Of a stretch of 56,661 bases of DNA, positions 7,749 to 18,294 are shown one piece after another; positions within the stretch are counted from its first letter, which is position 1; each line of letters starts with the position of its first letter. The stretch is from Devosia nanyangense (GTDB lineage: Bacteria > Pseudomonadota > Alphaproteobacteria > Rhizobiales > Devosiaceae). The position numbers and the translations under genes were made by a program. Under the pieces are notes generated by a model. It saw only the letters and a list, made by a program, of their open reading frames with translations, made no database searches and was not told the origin of the DNA. The stretch is from positions 1-56,661 of the forward strand of contig JACRAF010000036.1 of NCBI GenBank assembly GCA_016213505.1. The letters run 5' to 3'.

Positions 7749-10148
7749 TCATGCCCGACCGGATGCCGTGGCGGTGTCGACATGCCGGATACCCTCTAGC
7801 TTCGTTCGCTTGAGGAGCAGCGCGTTGACCGCGACCAGCGCCGAACTGCCCGACATCGCCAGAGCGGCAAGTTCCGGGCTCAGCAGGAACGGGTAGAACA
7901 CGCCGGCGGCAATCGGGAACGCGATGAGGTTGTAGCCCACCGCCCACCACAGGTTCTGATGCATCTTCCGCAGGGTGGCGCGCGACAGGGTCATGGCGCC
8001 GACGACATCGTAGGGGTCGCTCTTCATCAGCACGATGTCGGCACTCTCGATGGCGACGTCGGTCCCCGCGCCGATGGCGAAGCCAACGTCGGCCTGGGTG
8101 AGCGCGGGGGCATCATTCACCCCGTCGCCAACCATTCCGACCTTGTGTCCTTGCGCCTGGAGTTCCTTGATCTTCCCCGCCTTCTGGCCCGGCAGGACAT
8201 CGGCGAGGACGATATCGATCCCCAGTTGCCCGGCGATCCGCGCGGCGGTCCCGGCGTTGTCTCCCGTGAGCATGGCCACCCGCACGCCCTGCTCATGGAG
8301 TTTGGCGATGGTTGGCGCTGCAGTGGGGCGGGGAGCGTCGGCGATGGCGATGAGTCCGAGCAACGTTTCGCCGCGCGCCACGTGGATCACGGTCCGGCCT
8401 TCGCCCTTGAGCGCCTCGGCCCGTGTCTGCAATGCCCCGAGGTCGACATGGGCCTCGTCCATCAGGCGACGGTTGCCGACCAGAAGGATGCTGCCTCCCG
8501 CGCTCGCGCTGGCGCCCCGGCCTTCGAGATTGAGGAACTCCGAGACGGCCGGGAGCGTCAGGCCGCGGGCGCGCTCAACGATGGCCAGAGCGAGCGGATG
8601 GTCGGATCCCTGGTCGACCGCCGCCGCCGCCCGCAGCACGTCGTCGACCGACACGCCGGGGGCCGGCGCGACCTCGAGCACCTGCGGCTGACCCATGGTG
8701 AGCGTGCCCGTCTTGTCGAAGACCATGACCGTCAACTTCGTCGCCTCTTCGAGCGCGGCGGCGTTCTTGAACAGGATGCCGTTTGCGGCACCGAGCCCGG
8801 TGCCCACCATGACCGCCATCGGCGTCGCGAGCCCGAGTGCGTCGGGACAGGCGATCACGAACACGGTGATGGTGAGCGTCATCGCAAACAGAAGCGGCTG
8901 TCCGAGCCACCAGAACCACACGGCGAACGTCGCAAGGCCGATCAGGATGGCCGCGAGCACCAGCCATTGCGACGCGCGATCGGCGAGCAGCTGCGCGGGC
9001 GCCTTGGAGTTTTGCGCCTCCTGGACGAGTTTGACGATCTGGGCGAGCGCCGTGTCGGCCCCGACCTTGGTCGATCGGTAGCGGAGCGTGCCGCTCTTGT
9101 TGATCGTGGCGCCGATCACAGCGTCGCCGACCCGCTTGGTGACCGGCATCGACTCGCCGGTGAGCATCGACTCGTCGATCGTCGATTCACCCTCGGTGAC
9201 TTCGCCGTCGACCGGCAGTTTGTTGCCGGGCCTGAGGACGACGATATCGCCGAGCCGAACGTCGGCTGTCGCCACCTCGACCTCGGCGCCGTCTCTGACG
9301 ACCATCGCCTTTGGCGGGGCAAGATCGAGAAGCGTCCGAATAGCGGCAGAGGCGCCTGCCCGTGCGCGCATCTCGAGCCAATGGCCGAGCAGGATGAAGA
9401 CGAGGAGGACGCTCGCCGCCTCGTAGAACTGCGTGCCATCAAACAGGAACGTGGCGCCGACGCTGAATAGATATCCCGTGCCCACGCTGAGCACGACGAG
9501 CACCGCCATGTTCAGCACCCCATTGCGAAGTGCCCGCCAGGCCGCGACGAGGAAAGGCCAGACGGGATAGAGAATGGCCGCGCTGGCGAGAAAGAACATG
9601 GCGAGGTCTTCGCTCAGGCCAAACGGAAGACGCAGCATGGGAATGGGGAGTCCCATCGGCGACATGGCGAAGATCGGGATGGTGAACACCAGGCTCACCA
9701 GAAAGCGGTTTCGCATGTCGCGGACCATGTCCTGCATGTCAGCTCCGGCGCCATGCCCCATCTCGTGCGCCATCGCATCATGTGGAGCCGGCACGGCCTT
9801 CGCCGCCGCCGCGTGTGTCGCGCGCTCGTGACCCTCATGATGGTGGCCGCCGGCGCCGTCATGTGCATGCAGGCCCGGCGCGCCTTGTCGCGGTGGCGCG
9901 ATGGTGCTGTCTGGAACGCACACATGCCGCGGCACGACCTCGCCCCGGCAATGGAAGCCGCAAGCTTCGATCGCGCTGGCAAGCTGCGCCTCGCTGATCA
10001 CCGCGTCATCAAACGAGATGGAGGCGGTCGAGGAGCCGGCATTCATGGCGACGGCCGTGACGCCGGGGAGGGACGACAGGCGGCGCTCCACCGCGGTGAA
10101 GTCGAGAATGCTCAAGAGGTCCCGTACTTCGAAGGTCGCGTTTCTCAT
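7749..10148 (-). CDS. Heavy-metal (probably copper) P1B-type ATPase with CPD motif and His-rich N terminus
   Basis: 799 residues. An N-terminal HMA-like fold (about 5-70) lacks the CxxC metal site but ends CGFHC; it is followed by a His-rich stretch (about 94-132, including GHHHEGH). Catalytic motifs are TGES (330-333), DKTGT (Asp478 phosphorylated), the HP motif (517-518) and [10 protein letters not shown]. The transmembrane metal site is [10 protein letters not shown] (434-436 CPD) instead of CPC or CPH. The last helices carry [17 protein letters not shown], close to the CopA-type MSxSS pattern. The His-rich region resembles CopB-type exporters. It likely exports copper to the periplasm; other metals are possible. 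The ATG at 10148 is chosen so that the HMA domain begins at once. It follows the multicopper oxidase gene by 62 nt. Confidence 0.9.
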   Translation of the reverse strand: MRNATFEVRDLLSILDFTAVERRLSSLPGVTAVAMNAGSSTASISFDDAVISEAQLASAIEACGFHCRGEVVPRHVCVPDSTIAPPRQGAPGLHAHDGAGGHHHEGHERATHAAAAKAVPAPHDAMAHEMGHGAGADMQDMVRDMRNRFLVSLVFTIPIFAMSPMGLPIPMLRLPFGLSEDLAMFFLASAAILYPVWPFLVAAWRALRNGVLNMAVLVVLSVGTGYLFSVGATFLFDGTQFYEAASVLLVFILLGHWLEMRARAGASAAIRTLLDLAPPKAMVVRDGAEVEVATADVRLGDIVVLRPGNKLPVDGEVTEGESTIDESMLTGESMPVTKRVGDAVIGATINKSGTLRYRSTKVGADTALAQIVKLVQEAQNSKAPAQLLADRASQWLVLAAILIGLATFAVWFWWLGQPLLFAMTLTITVFVIACPDALGLATPMAVMVGTGLGAANGILFKNAAALEEATKLTVMVFDKTGTLTMGQPQVLEVAPAPGVSVDDVLRAAAAVDQGSDHPLALAIVERARGLTLPAVSEFLNLEGRGASASAGGSILLVGNRRLMDEAHVDLGALQTRAEALKGEGRTVIHVARGETLLGLIAIADAPRPTAAPTIAKLHEQGVRVAMLTGDNAGTAARIAGQLGIDIVLADVLPGQKAGKIKELQAQGHKVGMVGDGVNDAPALTQADVGFAIGAGTDVAIESADIVLMKSDPYDVVGAMTLSRATLRKMHQNLWWAVGYNLIAFPIAAGVFYPFLLSPELAALAMSGSSALVAVNALLLKRTKLEGIRHVDTATASGRA

Positions 10149-10210
10149 CGTCGGACTTTCACGTTTGTGACTGTGATGACAGCACGCGGAATAGCCGGCT
10201 CGGATGGTCT

Positions 10211-11641
10211 CTACGTTCGGTAGCCGAACGTCGACATCATGCCGGACGCCATGTGGTAGAGGTGATGGCAGTGGAAAGCCCACTGGCCGGGATTGCCGGC
10301 ATCGACCGCAATCGTCACCGACCGCATCGGCGGCAGCAGAACGGTGTCGCGCACCGCGCCCTCAATCCGCTGGCCGTCGATGGCGACCACCTGGAAATGG
10401 TGCCCGTGCAGGTGCATCGGGTGCGCCATCATCGTGTTGTTGGTCATCGTGACCTCGACGCGATCGCCGCGGTCGACCAGCAGGGGGCGGTCCGCCTGGA
10501 GACCCCAGAGGTAGGCCGTCATGTCGCCGACGAGGGCGACGGCGAACTGCGAGGTTGGGGTCCGGACGGCAAGGGGGCTGATCGCCCGCAGGCTCGCCTC
10601 GAGGGTGAGATCGAGCACCGGGCCGGCCGAGGCCCCTTCGGTCGCGACCTTCGCCAGGGATGCCCCGCCGGTTTGTAAGATGATTCCAGTACGCTGCGGC
10701 GCCCCTTCGCGCAGGGCGAGCACCGGGAAGGTCCCCGCCTCGCTCGGCAATTGCACGCGCAGGTCGAGCCGCTGCCCCATCGAAATCGGGAAACGCGTCC
10801 CGCGCGAGGGCACGACATCCTGTCCGTCGACCGCGATCAGCTCGCCGTCGAGCCCGCCCAGATCGATGGTGAACGCCGTCGCCGTGGCGCCATTGATGAT
10901 GCGAAGCCGAACGCGTCCGCCGCGCTCGACCGCGACCACTTCCGGATCATCGAGAGTCCGGTCGTTGGCGAGGTACGCGTCATACTCGATGTCGTTGAGG
11001 TCCATGGCCATCCCCTCGCTGGACATGTCCATGCCGCCCATGTCCGTCCCCTCCATGTTCATTCCGCCCATGTCCATACCGGCCATGCCGCCCGACGCCG
11101 CGCCGGTCAGCCCAGCGAGGAGCTCCTCCGGTGGCTTGAACGAGAAGTCGTGGAGGAGGATGACGACCGGCTGTTCGTCCGCGGCGGCGTCGTCGGGGCT
11201 CTCGACGATGAGCGGCGCCGCCAGCAATTGCTGCTCCTGCAGCGTGTGGGCATGCATCCAGAACGTTCCCGCCTGGCCGACCGGGAAGGCATAGGTCCGC
11301 TCTTCGCCGCCCGCCAGAAGTGCCATCGGCGCGTCGGGGACACCGTCGCTTTCCCACGGCGGAGTGAGGCCGTGCCAATGGACGAGCGTCGCCTCGGCGG
11401 TCTCGTTCTTCAGCAGCACGTGAAACTGCTCGCCGGCCACGAACCGGAGGCCGGGCGTGCCGTCGGCCCGCTGCAATCCGAAGACGCCGGCGGGCTTGCC
11501 GTTGACCTCGATGGTCCGGCGAGTGATCCGGAGCAGCGCGGGCGCCTCCGATTGAGCGGCGAGGACCTGACGCAATCCGGCTGGAGCCGAGAGTGCGGCC
11601 GTGCCCGCGAGCAGGCCAGTAAGAAGAGTGCGGCGTTTCAT
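10211..11641 (-). CDS. Tat-exported multicopper oxidase (CueO/CopA-like)
   Basis: 476 residues starting [13 protein letters not shown], a twin-arginine signal. All four copper-ligand motifs of the laccase family are visible: HWHG (88-91), WMHAHT (His130, His132), [12 protein letters not shown], and [12 protein letters not shown] near the C terminus, which includes the type 1 copper Met. A Met/Gly-rich insert (about 186-213, many MGGM and MDM units) resembles the copper-binding inserts of CueO/PcoA. The expected role is periplasmic oxidation of Cu(I) to less toxic Cu(II), coupled to O2 reduction. The start has AAGGAAAAA upstream. It lies in the copper cluster upstream of the P1B ATPase. Confidence 0.93.
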   Translation of the reverse strand: MKRRTLLTGLLAGTAALSAPAGLRQVLAAQSEAPALLRITRRTIEVNGKPAGVFGLQRADGTPGLRFVAGEQFHVLLKNETAEATLVHWHGLTPPWESDGVPDAPMALLAGGEERTYAFPVGQAGTFWMHAHTLQEQQLLAAPLIVESPDDAAADEQPVVILLHDFSFKPPEELLAGLTGAASGGMAGMDMGGMNMEGTDMGGMDMSSEGMAMDLNDIEYDAYLANDRTLDDPEVVAVERGGRVRLRIINGATATAFTIDLGGLDGELIAVDGQDVVPSRGTRFPISMGQRLDLRVQLPSEAGTFPVLALREGAPQRTGIILQTGGASLAKVATEGASAGPVLDLTLEASLRAISPLAVRTPTSQFAVALVGDMTAYLWGLQADRPLLVDRGDRVEVTMTNNTMMAHPMHLHGHHFQVVAIDGQRIEGAVRDTVLLPPMRSVTIAVDAGNPGQWAFHCHHLYHMASGMMSTFGYRT

Positions 11642-11773
11642 GGTGCGTTTTTCCTTTGTCGGGAGTTTGCGGGCAGGGAGTGGGGTTTCTGGTTGTTCCA
11701 CGCGTGGTGCGGCAAGGTTCGATCGCCGTGCCGTCGGAGAACGGGGCAGCCCTCGGGTGCCGCCCCTGCTCGG

Positions 11774-12049
11774 TCACAGTCCGCGCGCGGCGATGCTGTT
11801 GTGCACCGCCGCGAATACCGATCCGACCAGAAGGCCGAAAACGAGGCTGAAGAAGACGCCTTCCAGCCAGGCCTGCGGCGCGGTGACTGGGGACAGCGTG
11901 AAGAGGCCGACCCATGCGTGGGTTGCCTGCAGTCCGGGCGTCAGAAGCTCCGCCAGGGCGCACAGAACGAACAGAACGATGAGCGCCAGACTGAGAGCGA
12001 CCGCCGAGCCGAGCAGCGACAGTGTCCGATTCTTGCCGATGTCGATCAT
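11774..12049 (-). CDS. Small two-helix membrane protein (DUF5676-like)
   Basis: 91 residues with two predicted transmembrane helices (about 11-37 and 62-85) joined by a short loop. It resembles the DUF5676 family of small membrane proteins often found near copper genes; that likeness is from memory and was not tested. The ATG overlaps the stop of the Met-rich protein gene by 4 nt (ATGA), so the two are probably translated together. The multicopper oxidase follows after 132 nt. No metal-binding motif is visible. Role unknown. Confidence 0.75.
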   Translation of the reverse strand: MIDIGKNRTLSLLGSAVALSLALIVLFVLCALAELLTPGLQATHAWVGLFTLSPVTAPQAWLEGVFFSLVFGLLVGSVFAAVHNSIAARGL

Positions 12050-12513
12050 GGCATCCGCCCGCCCTGCGGCATGGCCTTCATCTGCTCGGCCTGCAACTGC
12101 TGCATCATGGACATCTGCATCTGCATCATCTGCATCATCGTCATCATCTGCATTTGCATTTGCGGCATGCTGGCGGCGCCGCTCTGCACGCTCGTCATCA
12201 TCTCCATCATTTTCATCATCTCCATCATTTTCATCATCTGCATCTGCGGCATGCTGGCGGCGCCGCTCTGCATCATTTGCATCATCTGCATCATGTCCAT
12301 CATCGACGGCACGGTGGGACAGGTGACCGCCGGCTCGGTCCCCGACGGCGGGGCGGGCTCCTCCGTCGACGCGGCCGCCGGCGTTGCCGTGTCGGGATGG
12401 TGGGCGTCGTCTTGCGCCGCTGCAGGGGCGGTGGCTTGGGCGTCCTGTGCGGCCGCTGGGGTGGCGAGAAGCGCGACCAGGCAGGCCGCGGCGAAGACTG
12501 TGCGAGCGTTCAT
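12046..12513 (-). CDS. Secreted Met-repeat protein, probable copper-binding
   Basis: 155 residues: Sec signal peptide (cleavage near PAAAQ, about 18-23), an Ala/Pro/Thr-rich linker (about 23-65), then a C-terminal half made almost wholly of MMQMM-, MMKMM- and MMEMM-type units with about 36 Met in the last 85 residues. The segment QSGAASMPQMQM occurs twice, 28 codons apart. Met clusters bind Cu(I) and Ag(I) in periplasmic proteins, so a copper sponge or chaperone is the likely role, supported by the oxidase and ATPase neighbours. I know no named family for it. The start at the MNAR Met follows GGAGGGAACTCC-like sequence on the plus strand reading; an upstream in-frame start would bury the signal peptide. 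Confidence 0.8.
   Translation of the reverse strand: MNARTVFAAACLVALLATPAAAQDAQATAPAAAQDDAHHPDTATPAAASTEEPAPPSGTEPAVTCPTVPSMMDMMQMMQMMQSGAASMPQMQMMKMMEMMKMMEMMTSVQSGAASMPQMQMQMMTMMQMMQMQMSMMQQLQAEQMKAMPQGGRMP
12161..12272. repeat. 28-nt direct repeat inside the Met-rich gene
   Basis: An identical 28-nt segment occurs at 12161-12188 and 12245-12272, exactly 84 nt (28 codons) apart. It encodes the repeated SGAASMPQ region. The intervening CAT-rich DNA is repetitive (complement of ATG codons), so this gene is likely prone to repeat-number change by slippage. Confidence 0.85.
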
Positions 12514-12635
12514 GGAGGGAACTCCGTGGTTGCAGTGTCGAGGTTGCGATGGGGTTGAGGATCGGCCCGGCAGCAGGTCGCTGGGCACGAAAGCGCAGCT
12601 GTCTCGGCGCCAGGGTCGTCTGGCGCGCGCGCGGT

Positions 12636-13022
12636 TCAGATGACGATGCGCGGGGGCCGCCGGCCCACTTGCGGGTCAAAGCCCGCGATGGCGTCGGACG
12701 TCGAGGGAAGCCAGTCGGCCGCCGTGACGCCGATCGTCGCGATGAGGAGCGGCGCGGGCTGCGTGGCCGAGGTCTGACAGCAACCGCTGCCGCCTGGGTT
12801 CATCGAGCAGCCATGACGATCCGCGTGCGAGCACGATGCCTTGGCGCACGGATCGAGCCCCGGTACGTCATAGGCGACGTCGACATGCGCGTAGTAAACG
12901 TCCGCCGGCCAGACGTCGCGCGGCGGCGCAGCTGATGCCAGCGACGCGAGCGCAATGACGAACATAACGCCGAGCACGATCGCCGTCGCAACTGCTCGAA
13001 CAATGTGGCCTGCCCGGTTCAT
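12636..13022 (-). CDS. Secreted Cys-rich small protein of unknown function
   Basis: 128 residues with an N-terminal signal peptide or anchor (hydrophobic about 8-31, ending ASAAP), then a compact Cys-rich patch: Cys59, Cys64, Cys72, Cys81 and Cys82, with His66 and His70 between them (DPCAKASCSHADRHGC). This looks like a small metal-binding or disulfide-bonded module. It is the first gene of the minus-strand copper run, and an FNR/FixK-like box lies 36-49 nt upstream. I do not recognise a family. The 122-nt gap to the Met-rich gene is compatible with cotranscription. Copper binding is an inference from residues and context only. Confidence 0.7.
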   Translation of the reverse strand: MNRAGHIVRAVATAIVLGVMFVIALASLASAAPPRDVWPADVYYAHVDVAYDVPGLDPCAKASCSHADRHGCSMNPGGSGCCQTSATQPAPLLIATIGVTAADWLPSTSDAIAGFDPQVGRRPPRIVI

Positions 13023-13057
13023 GCCATTCAGTCTGCAATGATCACACCCGCGCAGAT

Positions 13058-13071
13058 TTGACGCGGATCAA
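13058..13071. promoter_or_regulatory. FNR/FixK-like box upstream of the copper gene run
   Basis: TTGACGCGGATCAA matches the FNR/FixK consensus TTGATnnnnATCAA with one mismatch (C for T at position 5). Its centre is about 42 nt upstream of the ATG at 13022. The spacing would put the transcription start very close to the start codon if the site acts at -41.5. Confidence 0.55.
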
Positions 13072-13176
13072 ACGAGAAATCCGCGCGGCGGTTGCGTCCG
13101 ATGCTCTAACAGGCGGCGATCCCGGCGCAGGTAAATTCTTCGTGCGCCGAGCAGGCCGGCGGAACGTGCGCCGATC

Positions 13177-13701
13177 CTAGAGCGGCGCCGGCGTCGGGAG
13201 ATGTCCGGGTTGCCGGCTGAAGTGCTTCTGCGCGTCGCTCACCATCTGGCGCGTGCACCATTTGGCGTAGGTCCGACCCAGCATCCGGCCGGGCAGCCGC
13301 TGAAAGCCCCGCGCAGGAAGGGCGTAGCGAATATGGACCGTGAGGCTCGATCGCTGCCCCTCCGGTGCGAGTTCGAATCCCATCTGGTAGCGACCGATGA
13401 CCCACAGCTGTGGCTCCGCTGTGGTCTCCCACGTCTTCTCGCGGGGGGGCACGCGGCCCGTCACCACCTCGTCGACCGCGAGCGGGATACCGAAGATGCT
13501 CCCGGTGAATCCGAAGGCCGAGCCGACGCGACGCGTGTGATCGGGCTCCATGCGGATGGTCATGCTCGAGCCGAGCATCATGCCGGACGATCGGCTCATA
13601 TGCGCCGAGAGATTGGCCTGATCGTCGAGGAAGTCGAACACCACCACAGGGGGGGCATCGACGGTGCCCCGCGCCTCGGCAAAGGCGGGATACTCGGTCA
13701 T
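13177..13701 (-). CDS. SRPBCC-superfamily protein
   Basis: 174 residues with the polyketide cyclase/START-like pattern: ARGTVDAPPVVVFDFLDDQANLSAHM near the N terminus (strand then helix typical of SRPBCC lipid-binding folds) and a long C-terminal helix with WCTRQMVSDAQKHF. Such proteins bind hydrophobic ligands or act as CoxG-like accessory factors; the ligand here is unknown. The ATG at 13701 is chosen because GAGGAGG lies upstream. A divergent region of 117 nt with an FNR-like box separates it from the small NTPase gene, so both may share oxygen-linked control. A poorly matching -10 (TACGCT at 13739-13734) is spaced for class II activation. Confidence 0.78.
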   Translation of the reverse strand: MTEYPAFAEARGTVDAPPVVVFDFLDDQANLSAHMSRSSGMMLGSSMTIRMEPDHTRRVGSAFGFTGSIFGIPLAVDEVVTGRVPPREKTWETTAEPQLWVIGRYQMGFELAPEGQRSSLTVHIRYALPARGFQRLPGRMLGRTYAKWCTRQMVSDAQKHFSRQPGHLPTPAPL

Positions 13702-13761
13702 AGGTGCATCCTCCTCTCCCGGATATCGCGACAAGCGTATCTGCGACGCGGCATGCACCGA

Positions 13762-13775
13762 TTGATCTCCGTCAA
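13762..13775. promoter_or_regulatory. FNR/FixK-like box in a divergent promoter region
   Basis: TTGATCTCCGTCAA differs from TTGATnnnnATCAA at one base. Its centre is 67 nt upstream of the SRPBCC start and 50 nt upstream of the NTPase start, so it could serve either gene. On the SRPBCC side TACGCT (13739-13734) would place the start near 13727, with the box at about -41.5. Confidence 0.6.
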
Positions 13776-13818
13776 GCCGCATCATTGCTCACGGAGCAGG
13801 CGGCGCTACACTGCTCGT

Positions 13819-14340
13819 ATGACGAACTGGTACGTGATCACCGGCGGTCCGAGTTCGGGCAAGACAACGACCGTCAATCTGCTTGGCGCGCGGGGGTACA
13901 AGACCACCGTCGAACACGCGCGCCACTATATCGATACGCAGCGCGTGATCGGCCGGACGGTGGAAGAAATCCGCGCCAATCAGCAGGAGTTCCAGCGGCG
14001 CGTGACGGCGATGCAGATCGCGCAGGAGCAGGCCCTCGATCCGGAGGAGCTGTGCTTTCTCGATCGGGCGCTCCCCGACGCGCTCGCCTACTATCGCTTC
14101 CTGGACCTCACGCCTGATGAAACGCTGCTCCAGGCGATCCCGTCAGCCTCGTACCGCAAGGTCTTCCTGCTCGATCTGCTGCCCCTCGCCAAAGACTACG
14201 CGCGGACCGAGGACGAGGCCGCACAGAAGCGCATTCACGGGCTTTTGGGCGAGGTCTATCGGGACCTCGGGTTTCCGGTTGAGGCGGTCCCCCCGATAGC
14301 GCCACTTGAACGCGTCGACTTCATCCTGACGCGGTTGTGA
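13819..14340 (+). CDS. Small P-loop ATP/GTPase (AAA_28-like)
   Basis: 173 residues with a Walker A motif GGPSSGKTT (9-17) at the N terminus and CFLDRALPDALAYYR in the middle, where LDR takes the place of a Walker B-like acidic segment. This is the pattern of the AAA_28/NadR-kinase-like family of stand-alone NTPases. The biochemical role of these proteins is unclear. It is divergent from the SRPBCC gene, with an FNR-like box between them. The ATG at 13819 lies just behind TACACT (13807-13812), a fair -10, so the transcript could be almost leaderless. Confidence 0.75.
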   Translation: MTNWYVITGGPSSGKTTTVNLLGARGYKTTVEHARHYIDTQRVIGRTVEEIRANQQEFQRRVTAMQIAQEQALDPEELCFLDRALPDALAYYRFLDLTPDETLLQAIPSASYRKVFLLDLLPLAKDYARTEDEAAQKRIHGLLGEVYRDLGFPVEAVPPIAPLERVDFILTRL

Positions 14341-14393
14341 ATTGGCGCCGATGATCGAACGTCCCGATCCGGATCGGGAGCGGCCGCCGCCGC

Positions 14394-16268
<1,875 letters not shown>

Positions 16269-16320
16269 TGGCCCCTCCTCCGAGTGTGGCATTCTGCAAC
16301 ACCTGTGGCGATTGCCCACC

Positions 16321-16339
16321 ACCGTGCGTTGCGCACAGT
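16321..16339. promoter_or_regulatory. Candidate upstream activator site for the AcoR-like regulator
   Basis: GTGCG TTG CGCAC (16324-16336) is a perfect inverted repeat with a 3-nt centre; including flanks, 16321-16339 pairs with one mismatch. It lies about 150 nt upstream of the -12 element of the aldehyde dehydrogenase promoter, the usual range for a sigma-54 enhancer site. No other strong palindrome of this kind was noticed in the divergent region. Confidence 0.45.
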
Positions 16340-16347
16340 CTGGCACC

Positions 16348-16361
16348 TTGATCTGGATCAA
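16348..16361. promoter_or_regulatory. Perfect FNR/FixK-type box
   Basis: TTGATCTGGATCAA matches TTGATnnnnATCAA exactly and is fully palindromic at the defining positions. Its centre is about 86 nt upstream of the AcoR-like start and about 110 nt upstream of the sigma-54 promoter, so it is placed to control the regulator gene or to modulate the dehydrogenase. Confidence 0.7.
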
Positions 16362-16464
16362 GTCCAGCGGGCGCCGCGACTTCGCCCTGCCGGCAATTCT
16401 TTCTCAATCATCGCAGCCACTTGCCGGCGGAGCTGGCGGATCGACGTCGGCCGGACGCGGGGTC

Positions 16465-16480
16465 TGGCATGGCCGTTGCA
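16465..16480 (+). promoter_or_regulatory. Sigma-54 (-24/-12) promoter of the aldehyde dehydrogenase gene
   Basis: TGGCATGGCCGTTGCA matches the consensus TGGCAyG-N4-TTGCA. The invariant GG (16466-16467) and GC (16478-16479) are separated by 10 nt, as required. The predicted start near 16491 leaves a leader of about 22 nt, which contains the ribosome-binding site GGGGAGG. Confidence 0.88.
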
Positions 16481-16512
16481 CTGGGACTTCTCATTCAACC
16501 GGGGAGGAACCC

Positions 16513-18033
<1,521 letters not shown>

Positions 18034-18141
18034 CCCTTCGGCCGGGGCGCCTCGAGCGCTCCGGCCACCGCTCGGTAACCTCCCGCGCGACCACCCGGAG
18101 GGGCCGAAGGAAAAATTCCCCAGCCGTCTCTTCCACAGCGA

Positions 18142-18170
18142 TTGCCAAGAGCAGCAATAGTGTGATTAGT
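18142..18170 (+). promoter_or_regulatory. Possible promoter of the sugar-transport operon
   Basis: TTGCCA (18142-18147) and ATTAGT (18165-18170) are 17 nt apart. The predicted start near 18177 falls on the first palindromic operator candidate, as expected for a repressed promoter. The -10 is weak. Confidence 0.35.
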
Positions 18171-18176
18171 TAGGCA

Positions 18177-18190
18177 GGAAAAGCTTTTCC
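18177..18190. promoter_or_regulatory. Operator candidate 1 for the LacI-family regulator
   Basis: GGAAAAGCTTTTCC is a perfect 14-bp palindrome 105 nt upstream of the binding-protein gene. A second palindrome with the same arms lies 58 bp downstream, centre to centre. The centre is GC rather than the CG seen at most LacI-family sites, so assignment to the operon's own LacI protein is tentative. Confidence 0.5.
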
Positions 18191-18233
18191 CAAATTTGAG
18201 GCGCCGTCGAAATCCGGCGGTCGGCCTCGGGGT

Positions 18234-18249
18234 GGGAAAACCTTTTCCC
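18234..18249. promoter_or_regulatory. Operator candidate 2 for the LacI-family regulator
   Basis: GGGAAAACCTTTTCCC has 7-bp inverted arms (GGGAAAA/TTTTCCC) around a CC centre and shares its GGAAAA-N2-TTTTCC core with the site at 18177. It lies 46 nt upstream of the binding-protein start. Paired operators suit repression by looping or cooperative binding. Confidence 0.5.
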
Positions 18250-18294
18250 CGGCGAGGCGCGCAAGCCTTGTCGTTGGCAACAGGGGAGGAACCT

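Noticed and set aside
12100..12310. Short repeated CATCATCTG units resembling a repeat array
   Set aside because: The repeats are in-frame codons of the Met-rich protein, too short and irregular for a CRISPR array, and have no spacers.
12022..12558. Plus-strand His-rich frame opposite the Met-rich gene
   Set aside because: CAT (His) is the complement of ATG (Met), so the antisense of Met repeats automatically reads as His repeats. No ribosome-binding site, and the minus-strand frame has the signal peptide and operon context.
10751..12643. 630-codon plus-strand open frame across the copper genes
   Set aside because: Antisense shadow; its apparent Ile/Cys-rich repeats are the complement of the Met codons.
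18109..18120. GGAAAAATTCCC as a third copy of the LacI operator
   Set aside because: It has shorter arms and a different spacing (GGAA-N3-TTCC plus C) from the two matching palindromes at 18177 and 18234.
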